64,000 nucleotides of DNA from Coccinella septempunctata (lineage: Eukaryota; Arthropoda; Insecta; Coleoptera; Coccinellidae). The stretch is taken from contig NC_058191.1 in NCBI RefSeq assembly GCF_907165205.1, forward strand, positions 8,434,501-8,498,500, read 5' to 3'. Both the position numbers and the translations under genes were made by a program. The first letter of the stretch is position 1; the number at the start of each line of letters is the position of its first letter. Below are positions 12,601 to 22,475 of the stretch, piece after piece. The notes below the pieces were generated by a model that was not told the origin of the DNA, made no database searches, and saw only the letters and a list, made by a program, of their open reading frames with translations.

Positions 12601-13320
12601 GAGTGTTTCAAAATCACGACCTCAATCTGAAGACCAAGACAGCTGTTTACAGAGCAGTGGTCCTCCCAACGCTTCTTTACGGAAGCGAAAGCTGGACTCC
12701 CTACAGGCGACATATTAAACAGCTTGAACAGACGCAGCAACGTCATCTAAGACAGATAATGCACATCAGATGGTTCCACAAAGTTTCGAATGCAGAAGTC
12801 TTGCAGCGCGCGAGTTGTACAACAGTTGAGACTCAAGTAACGAGGGCCCGACTCAGATGGAGCGGCCACATTCTGAGGATGCAAGACACAAGACTCCCCA
12901 AGGTAGCTCTATACGGCGAACTCACTGAGGGAGCCCGGAAACCAGGAGGCCAGTATAAGCGGTTTAAGGATACACTACATCAATCCCTAAAATCAGTTAA
13001 TGCCAACCATAACTGGGAACAACTAGCGTTAGACAGGTCACAGTGGAGGTCTTTGGTAAACAGATATAATGGAGAATCGAGAAGGATACAGCGGCGGCCA
13101 GATCTGGTTGGTGACTATCCATGCCCTGAGTGTGGAAGGATCTGCAGGTCACGGTTGGGTCTCTTTAGTCACAGGAGGGCACACAGTCGCAACTAGCACT
13201 AAGAAATTACTTATAATAATAATAATATAATAAGTCTGTTCGAATTTTTTTTTTTTTTTTTTCTTCTTCTTCTTTTTGTAGATTCATTCCCGGTAACGGG
13301 ATACAGCAATGAATGAATGA
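9637..13320 (+). mobile_element. Full-length RTE-like LINE, copy B
   Basis: 3684 bp with perfect 12-bp target duplications. Parts in order: a 5' UTR of about 320 bp, one 1079-codon ORF (9957-13196), a short 3' UTR with an ATA-rich stretch and a T-run near 13248-13262, then a terminal tetranucleotide array (GAATGAATGA) in place of poly(A). Short tandem 3' tails are typical of RTE-clade elements. The intact ORF and perfect duplications indicate a young insertion, possibly still retrotransposition-competent. It landed inside the palindromic element at 9099-13653. Confidence 0.92.
9957..13196 (+). CDS. RTE-like LINE endonuclease-reverse transcriptase with C-terminal zinc finger
   Basis: Polyprotein for target-primed reverse transcription: it nicks the target DNA, then copies the element RNA from the free 3' end. 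The N-terminal third is an AP-endonuclease-like (EEP) domain with AAWNVRTLL (about residue 43), SETRF, GDFNARVG (190-197) and WTDHRLV with the catalytic histidine at about 289. The RT domain follows, with NNYRGISLLS, FIDLSKAFDS, GIKQGCVLAPLLF and the active-site YADD at about 784-787. The C-terminal region holds RLRWSGHILRM and ends in a C2H2-like finger, CPECGRIC...SHRRAH (C1056, C1059, H1072, H1076). The start is the first ATG after the 5' UTR and is conserved in copies at 1174 and, antisense, near 40440. The frame is uninterrupted, unlike both other copies. Confidence 0.93.
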   Translation: MDQSNRTKFLSGGKIPSHSDLRGRVPERVNHRTNTNEKHIAFAAWNVRTLLDNPKADRPERRTALIDKELQRTSIAIVALSETRFSDEGSLVEQAYTFFWKGLPEGEIRQHGVGFAIRNDLAAKLTENPVGISERLMTLRFPAANNTFVNIIAVYAPTLNSSDNLKDTFYETLVATLRKIPKRERIILLGDFNARVGRGQDSELWPGIIGKHGTDSINSNGERLLALCAEHNLCITNTYFITRPNSRGTWRHPRSGHWHTLDYVIVRRKDLKEVLVTKPRADLECWTDHRLVISRMKISMRPKYQRKPKYLRERLQISKLQNPSTKERFTAAVKDSLTPPDYNDDIETHWLRFKSSLTNTAKEILGTERSRKSPDWFADSETHIAPLLDAKHKAMKTAINKPGDVAAQISFINIKPEVRQEIRKIKDSWWKEKAREIQAYADNHDYRRFFEAIKTVYGPSRKASFPIRDAQGAILTDDRKILERWKEHYSQVLNQNNDSDLSILDLLPAYSPMTSLDDEISMSEIISAIKNMKNDKSPGLDGIPAEIFKALDEDILNSLLTLFRKIWKQEDVPQDFRDALVINLYKNKGDTSNCNNYRGISLLSVAGKILSKIMANRLVPLLEKLLPESQCGFRPNRGTVDLIFTLRQLQEKAREQQTRIYTAFIDLSKAFDSVNRRALWKIMARLGVPEKFLAVCKSLHTNNTARIQHNGSTTDHFSTNSGIKQGCVLAPLLFNIFAIAVSIIADMSMPVRGVGIRFRFDGGLFNLKRLRAKTRTKFITELQYADDCSLIASSSEDLQIMMDTYKHIYEALGLRLNIDKTKILVSPPESLQTDISLDNETLEQVEQFKYLGSFINTRANLDTEIHNRINSASRAFWKLKDRVFQNHDLNLKTKTAVYRAVVLPTLLYGSESWTPYRRHIKQLEQTQQRHLRQIMHIRWFHKVSNAEVLQRASCTTVETQVTRARLRWSGHILRMQDTRLPKVALYGELTEGARKPGGQYKRFKDTLHQSLKSVNANHNWEQLALDRSQWRSLVNRYNGESRRIQRRPDLVGDYPCPECGRICRSRLGLFSHRRAHSRN

Positions 13321-13332
13321 GTAATCAATATT
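13321..13332. repeat. Target-site duplication of RTE-like copy B, right
   Basis: Exact repeat of 9625-9636. Sequence beyond it resumes the right arm of the palindromic host element. Confidence 0.92.
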
Positions 13333-13653
13333 TATCGATTTGTCGATCAAATGTAGTTGAACGCGGTAGACCAAATGTGTTATTTATTCATTGTTATCTG
13401 GTGGTGTTGTTTTATCATTGTTTTCATTGTTTCATTTGTCTTGAAATTGACGTTTGTTGTGAAGATTTCATCTCCGGAATTTGTACTGTGATTTTATAGT
13501 AGTTCTTAACTTTAAATGACTCTAGAATGAGCCTCGAAAAAGTCTGAAAATACAGACGAAACGTCGGCGAATTTTTAGACTTTGCATTTTACTTGGTCCT
13601 CAGTCCCGTTATCACTACCTAACACTCATTAGTAGGACGTTAATAAATTGGAA

Positions 13654-13830
13654 GATACCTTAAATATATCAATATATGGTCTTTCAAAATCTTCCACATA
13701 CCCTGCCACAACTAAAGCAGCGAATAACCGAAGAAATCCGGTCCATACTGCTCGCACTATTATGCCGGAGAGCAGTCGGAAACTTCAGAAACAACGTCAG
13801 TGCATCGCTGCTTGAATCCAAAAACTATTT
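13654..13830 (+). pseudogene. Tc1/mariner-type transposase relic, C-terminal fragment
   Basis: Readable as VFQNLPHTLPQLKQRI followed by TEEIRSI and then AVGNFRNN. This resembles the end of Tc1/IS630-superfamily transposases, where a PHTL-LK-RI helix is followed by an RNF-R motif. It continues the fragment left of 9098 once the 4.6-kb nested insertion and its target duplication are set aside. A frameshift lies at the junction. Confidence 0.55.
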
Positions 13831-13929
13831 CCTACTGATTCGAATAAATAAAACAATGTTACTCCAACTTTTACCATTTTTCAAAGCCCTTTGCCACTCG
13901 TCAATCGGCTATGCCTCACGCCTGTAGAT

Positions 13930-14720
13930 AATAAAAATAAAACGTTTCAATTCGCGAATAATTTTGATATTCAATTGAAGCGAGTCGAAAATTGGGAAGT
14001 GAATTGTGAGTTGAATGGTGAAAAAATAACATTCTTAATTTGGAGAATTCCAGTTTTCTTATTTCGGATTTGATGCAAACTTCTCTTGTAACGTTTGAAA
14101 AATTCGTCAAGTAGGCAACGGAATTTTGAAGGTTAACGTTCTGTGCCTAGGCGTGACACTTGTACCACCACATTTTTCGCAATGCTAAATATGTGAGCAT
14201 CTCGATGATATCACTTCCTAGCGTAGTTTTAGATATGATAGCAGATTTTCTCGTAATATTCGAAACGTTAAATTCGATAGTTTCATCAAATTCGAAAGAT
14301 AACGAAAAATAAAAATTGAATCGGTGATGGCTACTACATTTCATTTCCACATCTAATCAACTCGATATGAGAGTTCTGAAAAGATATTTCACTTAATTGG
14401 TGATTTATTTCTGTTTTTTCAAATTATTTCCACCAAAAAATATTTTCATTCAGATCGCACGATAACTCTACTACGATATGTTTCGGGTCTACTCATTCGT
14501 TTTTATTCGAACCAAAAAATTTAGTGTTACTGCATTACAAACCGCCGTCCTTTTATACTACACTGATATCTTGAACTAAACTTAAAGAAAACAATTGCTC
14601 AAATTAGTTGAATTAGTACCTACACATCAATTCAAATAATTGCTTTCACTAATATTGGAATGAATTTTATACAATAACGTCCTCAGATAGTTTTGAAATG
14701 GACTGTAGCTATAAAATATG
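13930..14720. other. Non-coding stretch
   Basis: A+T-rich DNA between the nested elements and the Dong/R4 relic. No gene, RNA or obvious repeat was recognised. Confidence 0.45.
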
Positions 14721-14724
14721 CAGA

Positions 14725-16930
14725 ATGACATGATCACAATTGAAGAAGTAAAATCAGCTATCAGAGGACTACACAACTGGAAAACACCTGATGTTACAGA
14801 ACTTCTGGATCAAGAAACTTTGGATCATGCATGGCAAATTGACCTCCGCAATGAATGATGTCATTGAAAATCCTGTTACCTAAAAACCAAAGGAATACAG
14901 ACGACCCATCCAAGTACCGACCAATCACATGTCTTCCAACGATGTACAAATTAATCACATCGTGCCTTTCAAACCTAATTCACAACCATTGCAAAAGGAA
15001 TAACATCATCGCCATGCAACAGAAAGAATGCACCAAAGACAGCCAAGGGTGCAAAGAACAACTAATAATTGATTCAGTTATCTGCAATCAAGCGTTCTCC
15101 AAGCGAAAGAATCTTTACGCTGCGTACATAGACTACAAGTAAGCATTCGATTCCATACCTCACGAATGGCTTTTGACGATCTTGAAGATCTACAAGGTGG
15201 ATCCCAATATTGTTGAGTTCCTGAAAAACGCCATGTCAACCTGGCGTTCTGGTTTTCAAATGAAAGCAGCAGATGTCTCCATTACAACAGGACCTATTCC
15301 AATAAGACGCGGAAATTTCCAAGGAGATTCGCTGAGCCCTATGTGGTTCTGCATGGCCCTGAATCCCTTGTCTCATAGATTGAATTCTACGGACTACGGA
15401 TTTGCCATCAAAAGCGGCAGTAGAACTATGATGAACCTGAGTCATCTCCATTACATGGACGATTTGAAACTCTTCGCATGTACCAAAAAACAAATTCAAC
15501 TGATGCTGAAAATGGTGAAAGGATTCTCGGAAGACATCAAAATGAAGTTTGGACTAGAAAAATGTCGACTGCTGAACATAACGAAAGGAAAAATAGAAGA
15601 TGGTATGTTCCAACTCAAGGAAGGTGCATAAGTTGAAGCATTAAAGGAAGGAGACACATACAAGTATCTAGGCTTAAAACAGGCAAGAAAAATCATTCAG
15701 AGCCAGATGAAGAAAGAACTAACGGAGGATACTGAGAACTGGCCGTAACAGCAAGAATCTGATAAAAGCGATTAATACCAACGCTTGCTCGGCGCTGAGC
15801 TACTCATTCGGTATCATCTCTTGGACCACCACCGATTTAGCAGCCTTACAGGGAATAATAAGGACGATGCTGACTAAACACAATAAACATCACCCCAAAA
15901 GCTCAATAGAACGGACAGAGCTGCCATGACATCTTGGGGGTAGAGGAATTGTTGATTTGTCCAACCGTATATCCCAGGAAATTGAAGGACTCCGGAAATA
16001 TTTCCTGAGCAAGGCTGCTTCGTCAAGAACTCCATCGAGTAGTTTGTGTTGCTGATAGTTCTATACCGTTAAAGCTACAACAGGACCGTCGAACACTCTG
16101 CAGAAAGTAAAATGCAGAAACTGATTGGCAAACCTTTGCATGGAAGGCACCAGAACGAGGTCAACCATGATTACGTCGACATGTCTGCGTCGAACTACTG
16201 GTTGACTTCCGGAAGGTTGTCCGGAGACAGAGCTTCATGCTCGCCATCCAGGATCAGGTGATTCCAACAAGGAATTACATGAAATATATCGCCAAGGATG
16301 CCTCAGTGGCAGACGATAGCTGTCGTAATGGCTGTGCGACACATGAAACTATCCAGCACATCACCGGGGGATGTCAGAAGTTCGCGGGCACGGAGTACAA
16401 AACATGATACATGAGTACATAGACATGATGCTGTTGCCAAGATTCTTCACCAAGAATTGACACTAAAACACCAACTTCTAAGTTCGAAAAAGGTTCCTTA
16501 TTACAATTACCATCTGGATGCTGTATTGGAAAATGAACATCACAAGCCCTACTGGGATCGCACGGTTCTCACAGACCGGAAAATAATTCACAATAGACCA
16601 AACCTCATATTGCTCAATAAGGATGAGGACAGAGCACTATTCATCGACGTGGCGATTCCAAAAAATAACAACCTTCTAGATAGGCACACTGAAAAAATTT
16701 CAAAGTACAGAAATCTCGAGGGACAAACCAGGAGACTGTGGAAGCTGAAAGATATCAAGACCATCCCTATTGTCATATCATCTACAGGCCTGATACCGAA
16801 GAAACTACTAGAGAACTTGAGGAATCTTCAGTTGGACGAAAATATCTATAGAGTCATGCAGAAGGCGGTACTGCTGGGAACGGCGAGAACTGTACGCATA
16901 CGCAAGTACATGGGGAATGCATTGAACTAA
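14725..16930 (+). pseudogene. R4/Dong reverse transcriptase-endonuclease pseudogene
   Basis: In order: a pre-RT segment (EEVKSAIRGLHNWKTPD), RT blocks with DDPSKYRPITCLPTMYK (14855-15142), GNFQGDSLSPMWFCMALNPL and the active-site variant YMDD (15173-15631). After a poorly readable stretch comes a finger CRNGCATHETIQHITGGC (about 16320-16375). An endonuclease region at 16457-16930 shows RPNLILLNKDED, then IDVAIPKN, then EKISKYRNL, which fits the PD-(D/E)XK fold of site-specific LINEs. Stop codons (for example 15629) and frameshifts separate the pieces. The family normally encodes one ORF, so this copy is dead. Confidence 0.85.
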
Positions 16931-17172
16931 AGAAAGTTAGTTCAATGGGGGAATGCAGAGAAACACCGTCTGCTCCGACAGGAAGTGCGGGTGGAGCAGG
17001 AATCCAACCGACGGCAAGGAGCCGGGAGGCGACCCGGACCCGACCACCACCACGAGCCCGGAAACCTGGAAAGGGCTGCAACAAAGCTTAATCCTTTTGA
17101 TATCTGAGATATCTGGGATAAGTTAATTTTCCTCTGGAGAGGAGTGTGAAAGCCGCAAGGCTAAAGTCATAA
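14725..17172 (+). mobile_element. Dong/R4-type LINE, decayed copy A
   Basis: 5'-truncated LINE with an RT domain followed by a Cys-His finger and a restriction-like endonuclease, the order seen in R2/R4/Dong elements. The 3' end is placed at about 17172 because similarity to the minus-strand copy at 40836-41654 ends there (shared GTGAAAGCCGCAAGGCT-like word). The 3' region between the last open stretch (16930) and 17100 is G/C-richer than its surroundings and is present in both copies. Confidence 0.85.
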
Positions 17173-17726
17173 CGTTTATTTCTGTGTAGCTACAGGTATA
17201 AACATTTATCACGGAGGCATGAGCCTGTACATGATTTATTAAATTAATCTTGAAAATTTTTCAGTAGCCATTTTTTTTAACTTCTAAGTGGCGAAAGCAG
17301 TGAACACAAAAAAAAACAAAAACTAAAATCTCTGGAGCCATGAAACAGTTGTCTACATATTAATTATAATTATTGTGATGGTTTCTTAATATCTTCTAAT
17401 ATAGCTGTTGTTATGGATTTATTATATAGTATGTTCTTCCTTTTTCCATTACCCATTTCTTAAGTTTATCCTTTAGGGCCATAGGATTCTTGATGTTTTT
17501 CAGGACCATGGGGACCATGTCATATAGACATGTACCAACACTACCTACTATTATTTTATTTCTAATCTTAATTCATATATACACACTACTTTGGGTTACT
17601 GAGTCAAGAATTTTCATTCATAATTGAGTTTTTTTGAATTTTGAATAACAAAATCTACTTCGCAAAAAAATAATACCTACTATTATTCATTTCACTTAAC
17701 CAATGTTGGCAATTCAAACAGTTGAC

Positions 17727-18540
17727 GTCGTAAGCCAAACATAGACACAGAGAAGACGTGCATCATGCAACTTGCAAAGCATGACAACCATCAACTTTCT
17801 CACTTAGTGCTCAGCCACTGGTGAAGAAAGACACAAATAATAGTGTAAGAAAGAACACTAATAATAGTTGTAGCAAAGAGTATTTATACTTTTTGGAAAT
17901 AGTGCGGGAAGGGTAAGTTCGAAAATGTCGTCAGTGGGAGATGAGGAATATTGTCCGATGGCAGTGGCGTACGCTTGTTTAGTGAAGAAAACAATGAAAA
18001 TCGCTTCAAGAGAGAAAACCAAGGATTAAATGGATTAAAGAATGGCTTTTGAAAGGAGACCAATTTTACCACAAAAATCTACTGAACTCCTGGTTACTTT
18101 CCCTTCATTATCACTGCTTTTATTCGAGACAGTAGTACGTGACATTCATTGATCTTTGACAAAAAGAAGAAGTTCAGAAAACCATAAATGTGGCATATAC
18201 ACTTCTTCTCCTCTTGCGCCTCTCGCCTCTCTTTCTTCTACACTGTAATAAGAACCCTCAATTGGCAAAGGTTTAACATTATTTTTGAATTGTCTGAGAT
18301 TCATAGATGAATGATGAATGAATGATTTCAGTCCAAATGATTATAAAGCTTGCCTTGCATAAATTTGTCCACACATGGACGTTCATCTTATGCGCGTCAT
18401 GCAATTCTGTTCAGGATGGTTCAGGAGAGATGAATGACGGAGAACATTCAACATTCATGCTTACACTAGGGCGTTGATGATTGTAATTTTTTGCATGTTG
18501 CTTGATGCACGCCGTCTTCTCTCTGGTGTCTGTGGCCGAC
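17727..18540. repeat. MITE-like element with terminal inverted repeats
   Basis: The left end (17727 onward, AGACACAGAGAAGACG then GCATCATGCAAC) matches the reverse complement of the right end (GTTGCTTGATGC then CGTCTTCTCTCTGGTGTCT, ending 18540) over about 65 bp with several mismatches. The interior is non-coding. About 815 bp in total. Confidence 0.6.
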
Positions 18541-20819
18541 TATATAGGCTAAATGGTATTCACATCAAATCACGCCGATTTCAAACAAAAAAGTCTGGAA
18601 AAGTAAATTACTTCAATGGTTATAAATAGTAACTCACATTCATGGAAGAAAAAATTATAAATGTATACTGAGATACTGACATATTCAGTATTATAAGTAT
18701 AGCCCAGACCTACTTTATCATGAAAATATTAGGTTATTACTGAAATAAAAAAACCATCAATGTCAATTTTTGTCCGAAAATTAGATAGACAAACAATTCA
18801 ATTCAGAATGTAGAGGAGTATCTTATGGTATATTAAAACAGGCATGAAACTAGTTGAGTCATACGTTAAATCGCCTCCGAAGATTTACCGTACAGGGAAA
18901 GAACTAACGATATCGATCAATACACGGAAAGAAAAATCTAAGTAATTTCATATACCTAATGCACTAATTGTATGTATAGTATAATTATATCAATAATAAT
19001 TATTCCGAGAACAATAATATTTAATTCCTTATATTTCAAATCATATGAACGGAAGTTAAAGACGCGTTTTTCCCAGCTGAAAGGAAAATTGACATGGATG
19101 TTTGTTTCCCTGTACCCTTCAAATGTATGTTTATTATACACAAGGTGTTTTCTAAGTGAATGCTGTCTCTAAAGAGCGATCATTTCTGGATTATTTTAAA
19201 TGAATAAAAATCGCTCTATTTCTAGGAGACAGTGTGAAAAGTTAACGAAAAAACTAGTTTTTCAACAATATCTTAGAAACCACTCCGCAAGATGAAAGTT
19301 CCTTTAATTCCCAGCCACGGCGACCCTGTTACAATTCGATTAACAAGTATCAAACGTTTGATACTCAAAGCTCTGCACTAAACCCTAAACCCCGAAATTG
19401 AATCCATATTTCAAAAAGGCTCTTCAATGTCATGCGGACCTGATTTTTAAAATTTTATCACAGACATAAAACTATCTAGTTGAAATTTTTATTTTTGTAT
19501 TTATACATTTTTTCGGATTTGGATCATGAATCTCATAAAATTATCTACCTATATATTCCGATATCGAGGAAGAGTTGAAATGTTATTTAAAGGAATGTAG
19601 ATAAAGGTTTCCACGTGAAATATTCATTTTACCATATTAGGCTGTAAGAACTGAAATAATTCGCTGTAATTACAAATATCATAGATAGGTTCCATCAGTT
19701 TGGTCCAAAGAAAACGTAAATATGTGACCCTTTACCCCATACATTTGCATATGTTTTTTGTAATACATTGAAGTCCCTCGATGAATGTTTCGAATATACA
19801 GACAATTTTTTTAATTCTTACAGTCCAACTCTAGTAATTGAATAAATACAAAAAATGAAGAAATGAGAGAAATAAAAATTCATGGAATCAAATAGATGGA
19901 AATATAATATCATGTCAGTTCCAAATTCTATTGAACTATTAATTCTGGCAAAAGTGACTGTTCAATGCAAGTAAAATCTTCTTAATCCTAATGCCTATTT
20001 TTTCAATCCTCACATCGTATAATTTTTTGGACAGACTTTCACCTTTTGTCGTCAACTTCTTCCACCCACGAATATTTTCACCATAGTACCATTATAAATC
20101 ACTTCCTTTCTTGCAACCTAAAACCAGGCCTCCTCATAAATCTTCACTTACTGCAATTCTCCAAATACCTTGAACTATGGCACGCTTCACATATTTTTCG
20201 GAAACTAAATGTCATTTGTTGGAATTTTAGAACTTTTTACGGCACTACTTTGCCAAAAAATAAATATGAACACAATTGTTTTCAAGTGTACTTGATTATG
20301 TGATATCAGAGCTTTTAAATTAAGTAGGTATATGAGATCTTTCGTTTAGATTTTCTCACCTCTAATGTAAATGAGTAGAAATTAACGCCCAAACTTGGTA
20401 TCTTCTATGCATTTCTATTTTGAATTACGCAACTTTTCAAGTATATTGAAGTGTTTGTCCTGCACCCTCTAGGGCCAGAAATAAATAACCTTTTTTATAA
20501 ATGACATACACTTAATGAGTGATTGATGTGTTTGCAGTGCCTTTTTCGTATTTCAGTAATTGCTGAAAGATTAAAAGACACTTTTGTAATTGGGAGACAA
20601 TTTATCAATTATTATCCTCATTTGGGTATGTCATTGACCTCGAAATATATAAAAAGGGGCTCGAAACTTTTCTGGCACAAAAAGTTAGGATTGCCATTTG
20701 AAAAAAATTCAATATTAACAGTTAAAATAAAAATTAACGTCTTCGGGCATTTCTCTACAAATTAGGAAGTATATACCGAGAACATATATACAGTTGATAG
20801 AATTCTGTTTTTCATAAAT
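18541..20819. other. Non-coding stretch
   Basis: No gene recognised. A small diverged inverted repeat is visible at about 19155-19235 (TGCTGTCTCTAAAGAGCGAT against its rough complement). Otherwise A+T-rich intergenic DNA. Confidence 0.45.
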
Positions 20820-20944
20820 CGCCCGGTTGTTCAATTCGTGATTGAAGTTAATCCTGATTAATTTTGACATTTCCGTTCAAATCTGTCACGTTAATCCAGG
20901 ATTAACTTTAATCTCGGTTTAAACCAGAATTGAACAACCGAGCC
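20820..20944. repeat. Small palindromic MITE
   Basis: About 125 bp. The left end CGGTTGTTCAATT and right end AATTGAACAACCG are exact complements, and internal GTTAATCCTGATTAA / TTAATCCAGGATTAAC continues the stem. No coding content. Confidence 0.75.
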
Positions 20945-21513
20945 TTAGTGAAGGCGATTATCTCGACTTTTTATAAATGATTTTATACGGAACTAAGAAC
21001 TGATTATTCTAATTCTAATTCAATTTTTTTCAGAGTTAGCGAACATGAGGAATCACATTCAATAATTTCAATCTTTGGTCTTGATATTTACCTGTCTGTC
21101 ATGGAATATTTTACCAATATTATTTCAAATTCCATGAAAACATGTACTATTGTGTGGTAGAATTGTATATATTATCAAATTTTTTGCTTTCTACTCGTAG
21201 TTCATCAACAAGAGTCACGCTGACGATTAAAGGACCATCATAAATATGCAATAAGCTGTCAATTTTTGCAACAACTTACTCGAAATGAAGCTAAATTCTT
21301 GAAAGGGCTTAGTCATAAACTTACCCATTCGTCTACCTGCTTCATGAAACTTCAAGAAAAAAGTTATAACTTTGGGCTCCCAATTGTATTTTATTAACTA
21401 GGATTATGTTTTTGAATAAGCAAGGAACTATTCTGAATGACGAACGGAGACGTAGACATCAGCAACAAATTGTTTGTTGTCCAATGGGCTTAGGCCATCT
21501 CCGAGGAAAAGCA

Positions 21514-22475
21514 GAGTCAGGGCCGCCGCCAGACCTTTGCCGCCCCGGCAAAATAAAATTTCGCCGCCCCCGCAAAATGATATTTTGCCATCTTGCTGGG
21601 ACTATATTGAGTATAAGTACATCATTCTTTTTGGAATAACGTATAGCATGTTCAAAATGTAGATATTCAGAGATAAGTCGTTGTTATGAATTGTTATAAA
21701 TTATAATATAATTGATATTGCCTTAGTAAATGTTGAATCTAAAAAAAAGATAAGAAAGAAAGAATACAAAAGAGTGGGTTATTTATCTACTAAATACGCC
21801 GGCGCCGATATCATACAGTGAAATAGATACAGTGAAACGTATGAAAAATACAGATATATAACTGACCTTCAATATAATTCAATTTGAAACTACACAGATA
21901 AAGAAATATATGAAAATCTACAACAGTCTCAATTCGTATAAAAACAATATACTACTGTAAACGGTTAATTGGTACTCTTGATGCTTCTCAAGTATTTTAA
22001 ATTCCTCCCAGAAATTAACATTTCGAATTCAGATTGGCAAACAGAATTTAAAAATTATTTCTGAATCGTCCCAAAAACTATACAGTCTGTGACGTTTATT
22101 AAAGTGACCGACTGGCTAGAAAACAAAAAAGGGACTTTGAGCCGCTGCGGTGGAGATATTTACAGGCTGACTTTGATAGTTATTTATGAATAGAAATAAC
22201 TATTCATATAGTTCATTCATAATAGAATGCGGCATCTTTGATCGTTTTCCATCTGGCGGTATTCCCCTTGTTTCTGGTTGAAATGCATTTTTATTCGGTA
22301 CTTTGAGAAGAACATATGTGAATTGTTTGGCGACCAAGCGCAAATAGCCGCCCTCTAATAATTAATATTGTTCGTCTTTTCGCTTTTGAAGAAAAAAAAA
22401 TTTGGTGTGATAAAATTGGTAACGTTTTATCAAATTATTCGCCGCACCCAGAATGTGCCGCCCCTTTATATTGGG
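21514..22475. repeat. Possible non-autonomous DNA element with GCCGCCCC end motifs
   Basis: The left edge has repeated GCCGCC words (GGGCCGCCGCCAGACC, GCCGCCCC). The right edge has CGCCGCACCC and GTGCCGCCCC. G/C-rich ends around an A+T-rich interior suggest subterminal repeats of a DNA transposon. No transposase is seen and the boundaries are uncertain. Confidence 0.35.

Larger units (their letters stand above)
9099..13653. mobile_element. Palindromic Penelope-like remnant, itself split by the RTE-like LINE
   Basis: Without the LINE this is an element of about 860 bp. Its arms are long inverted repeats: 9099-9472 against 9568-9624 plus 13333-13622. Outer words are GGTAGTGATAACGGGACTGAGG and its complement. 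About 31 nt beyond the right arm (13623-13653) has no counterpart on the left. A 14-bp direct repeat, GATACCTTAAATAT, flanks it (9085-9098 and 13654-13667). Each arm carries a hairpin followed by GAAACGTC. The one-sided tail, long target duplication and hairpin-GAAAC motif match known features of Penelope-like elements. The assignment is inference. Confidence 0.6.
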
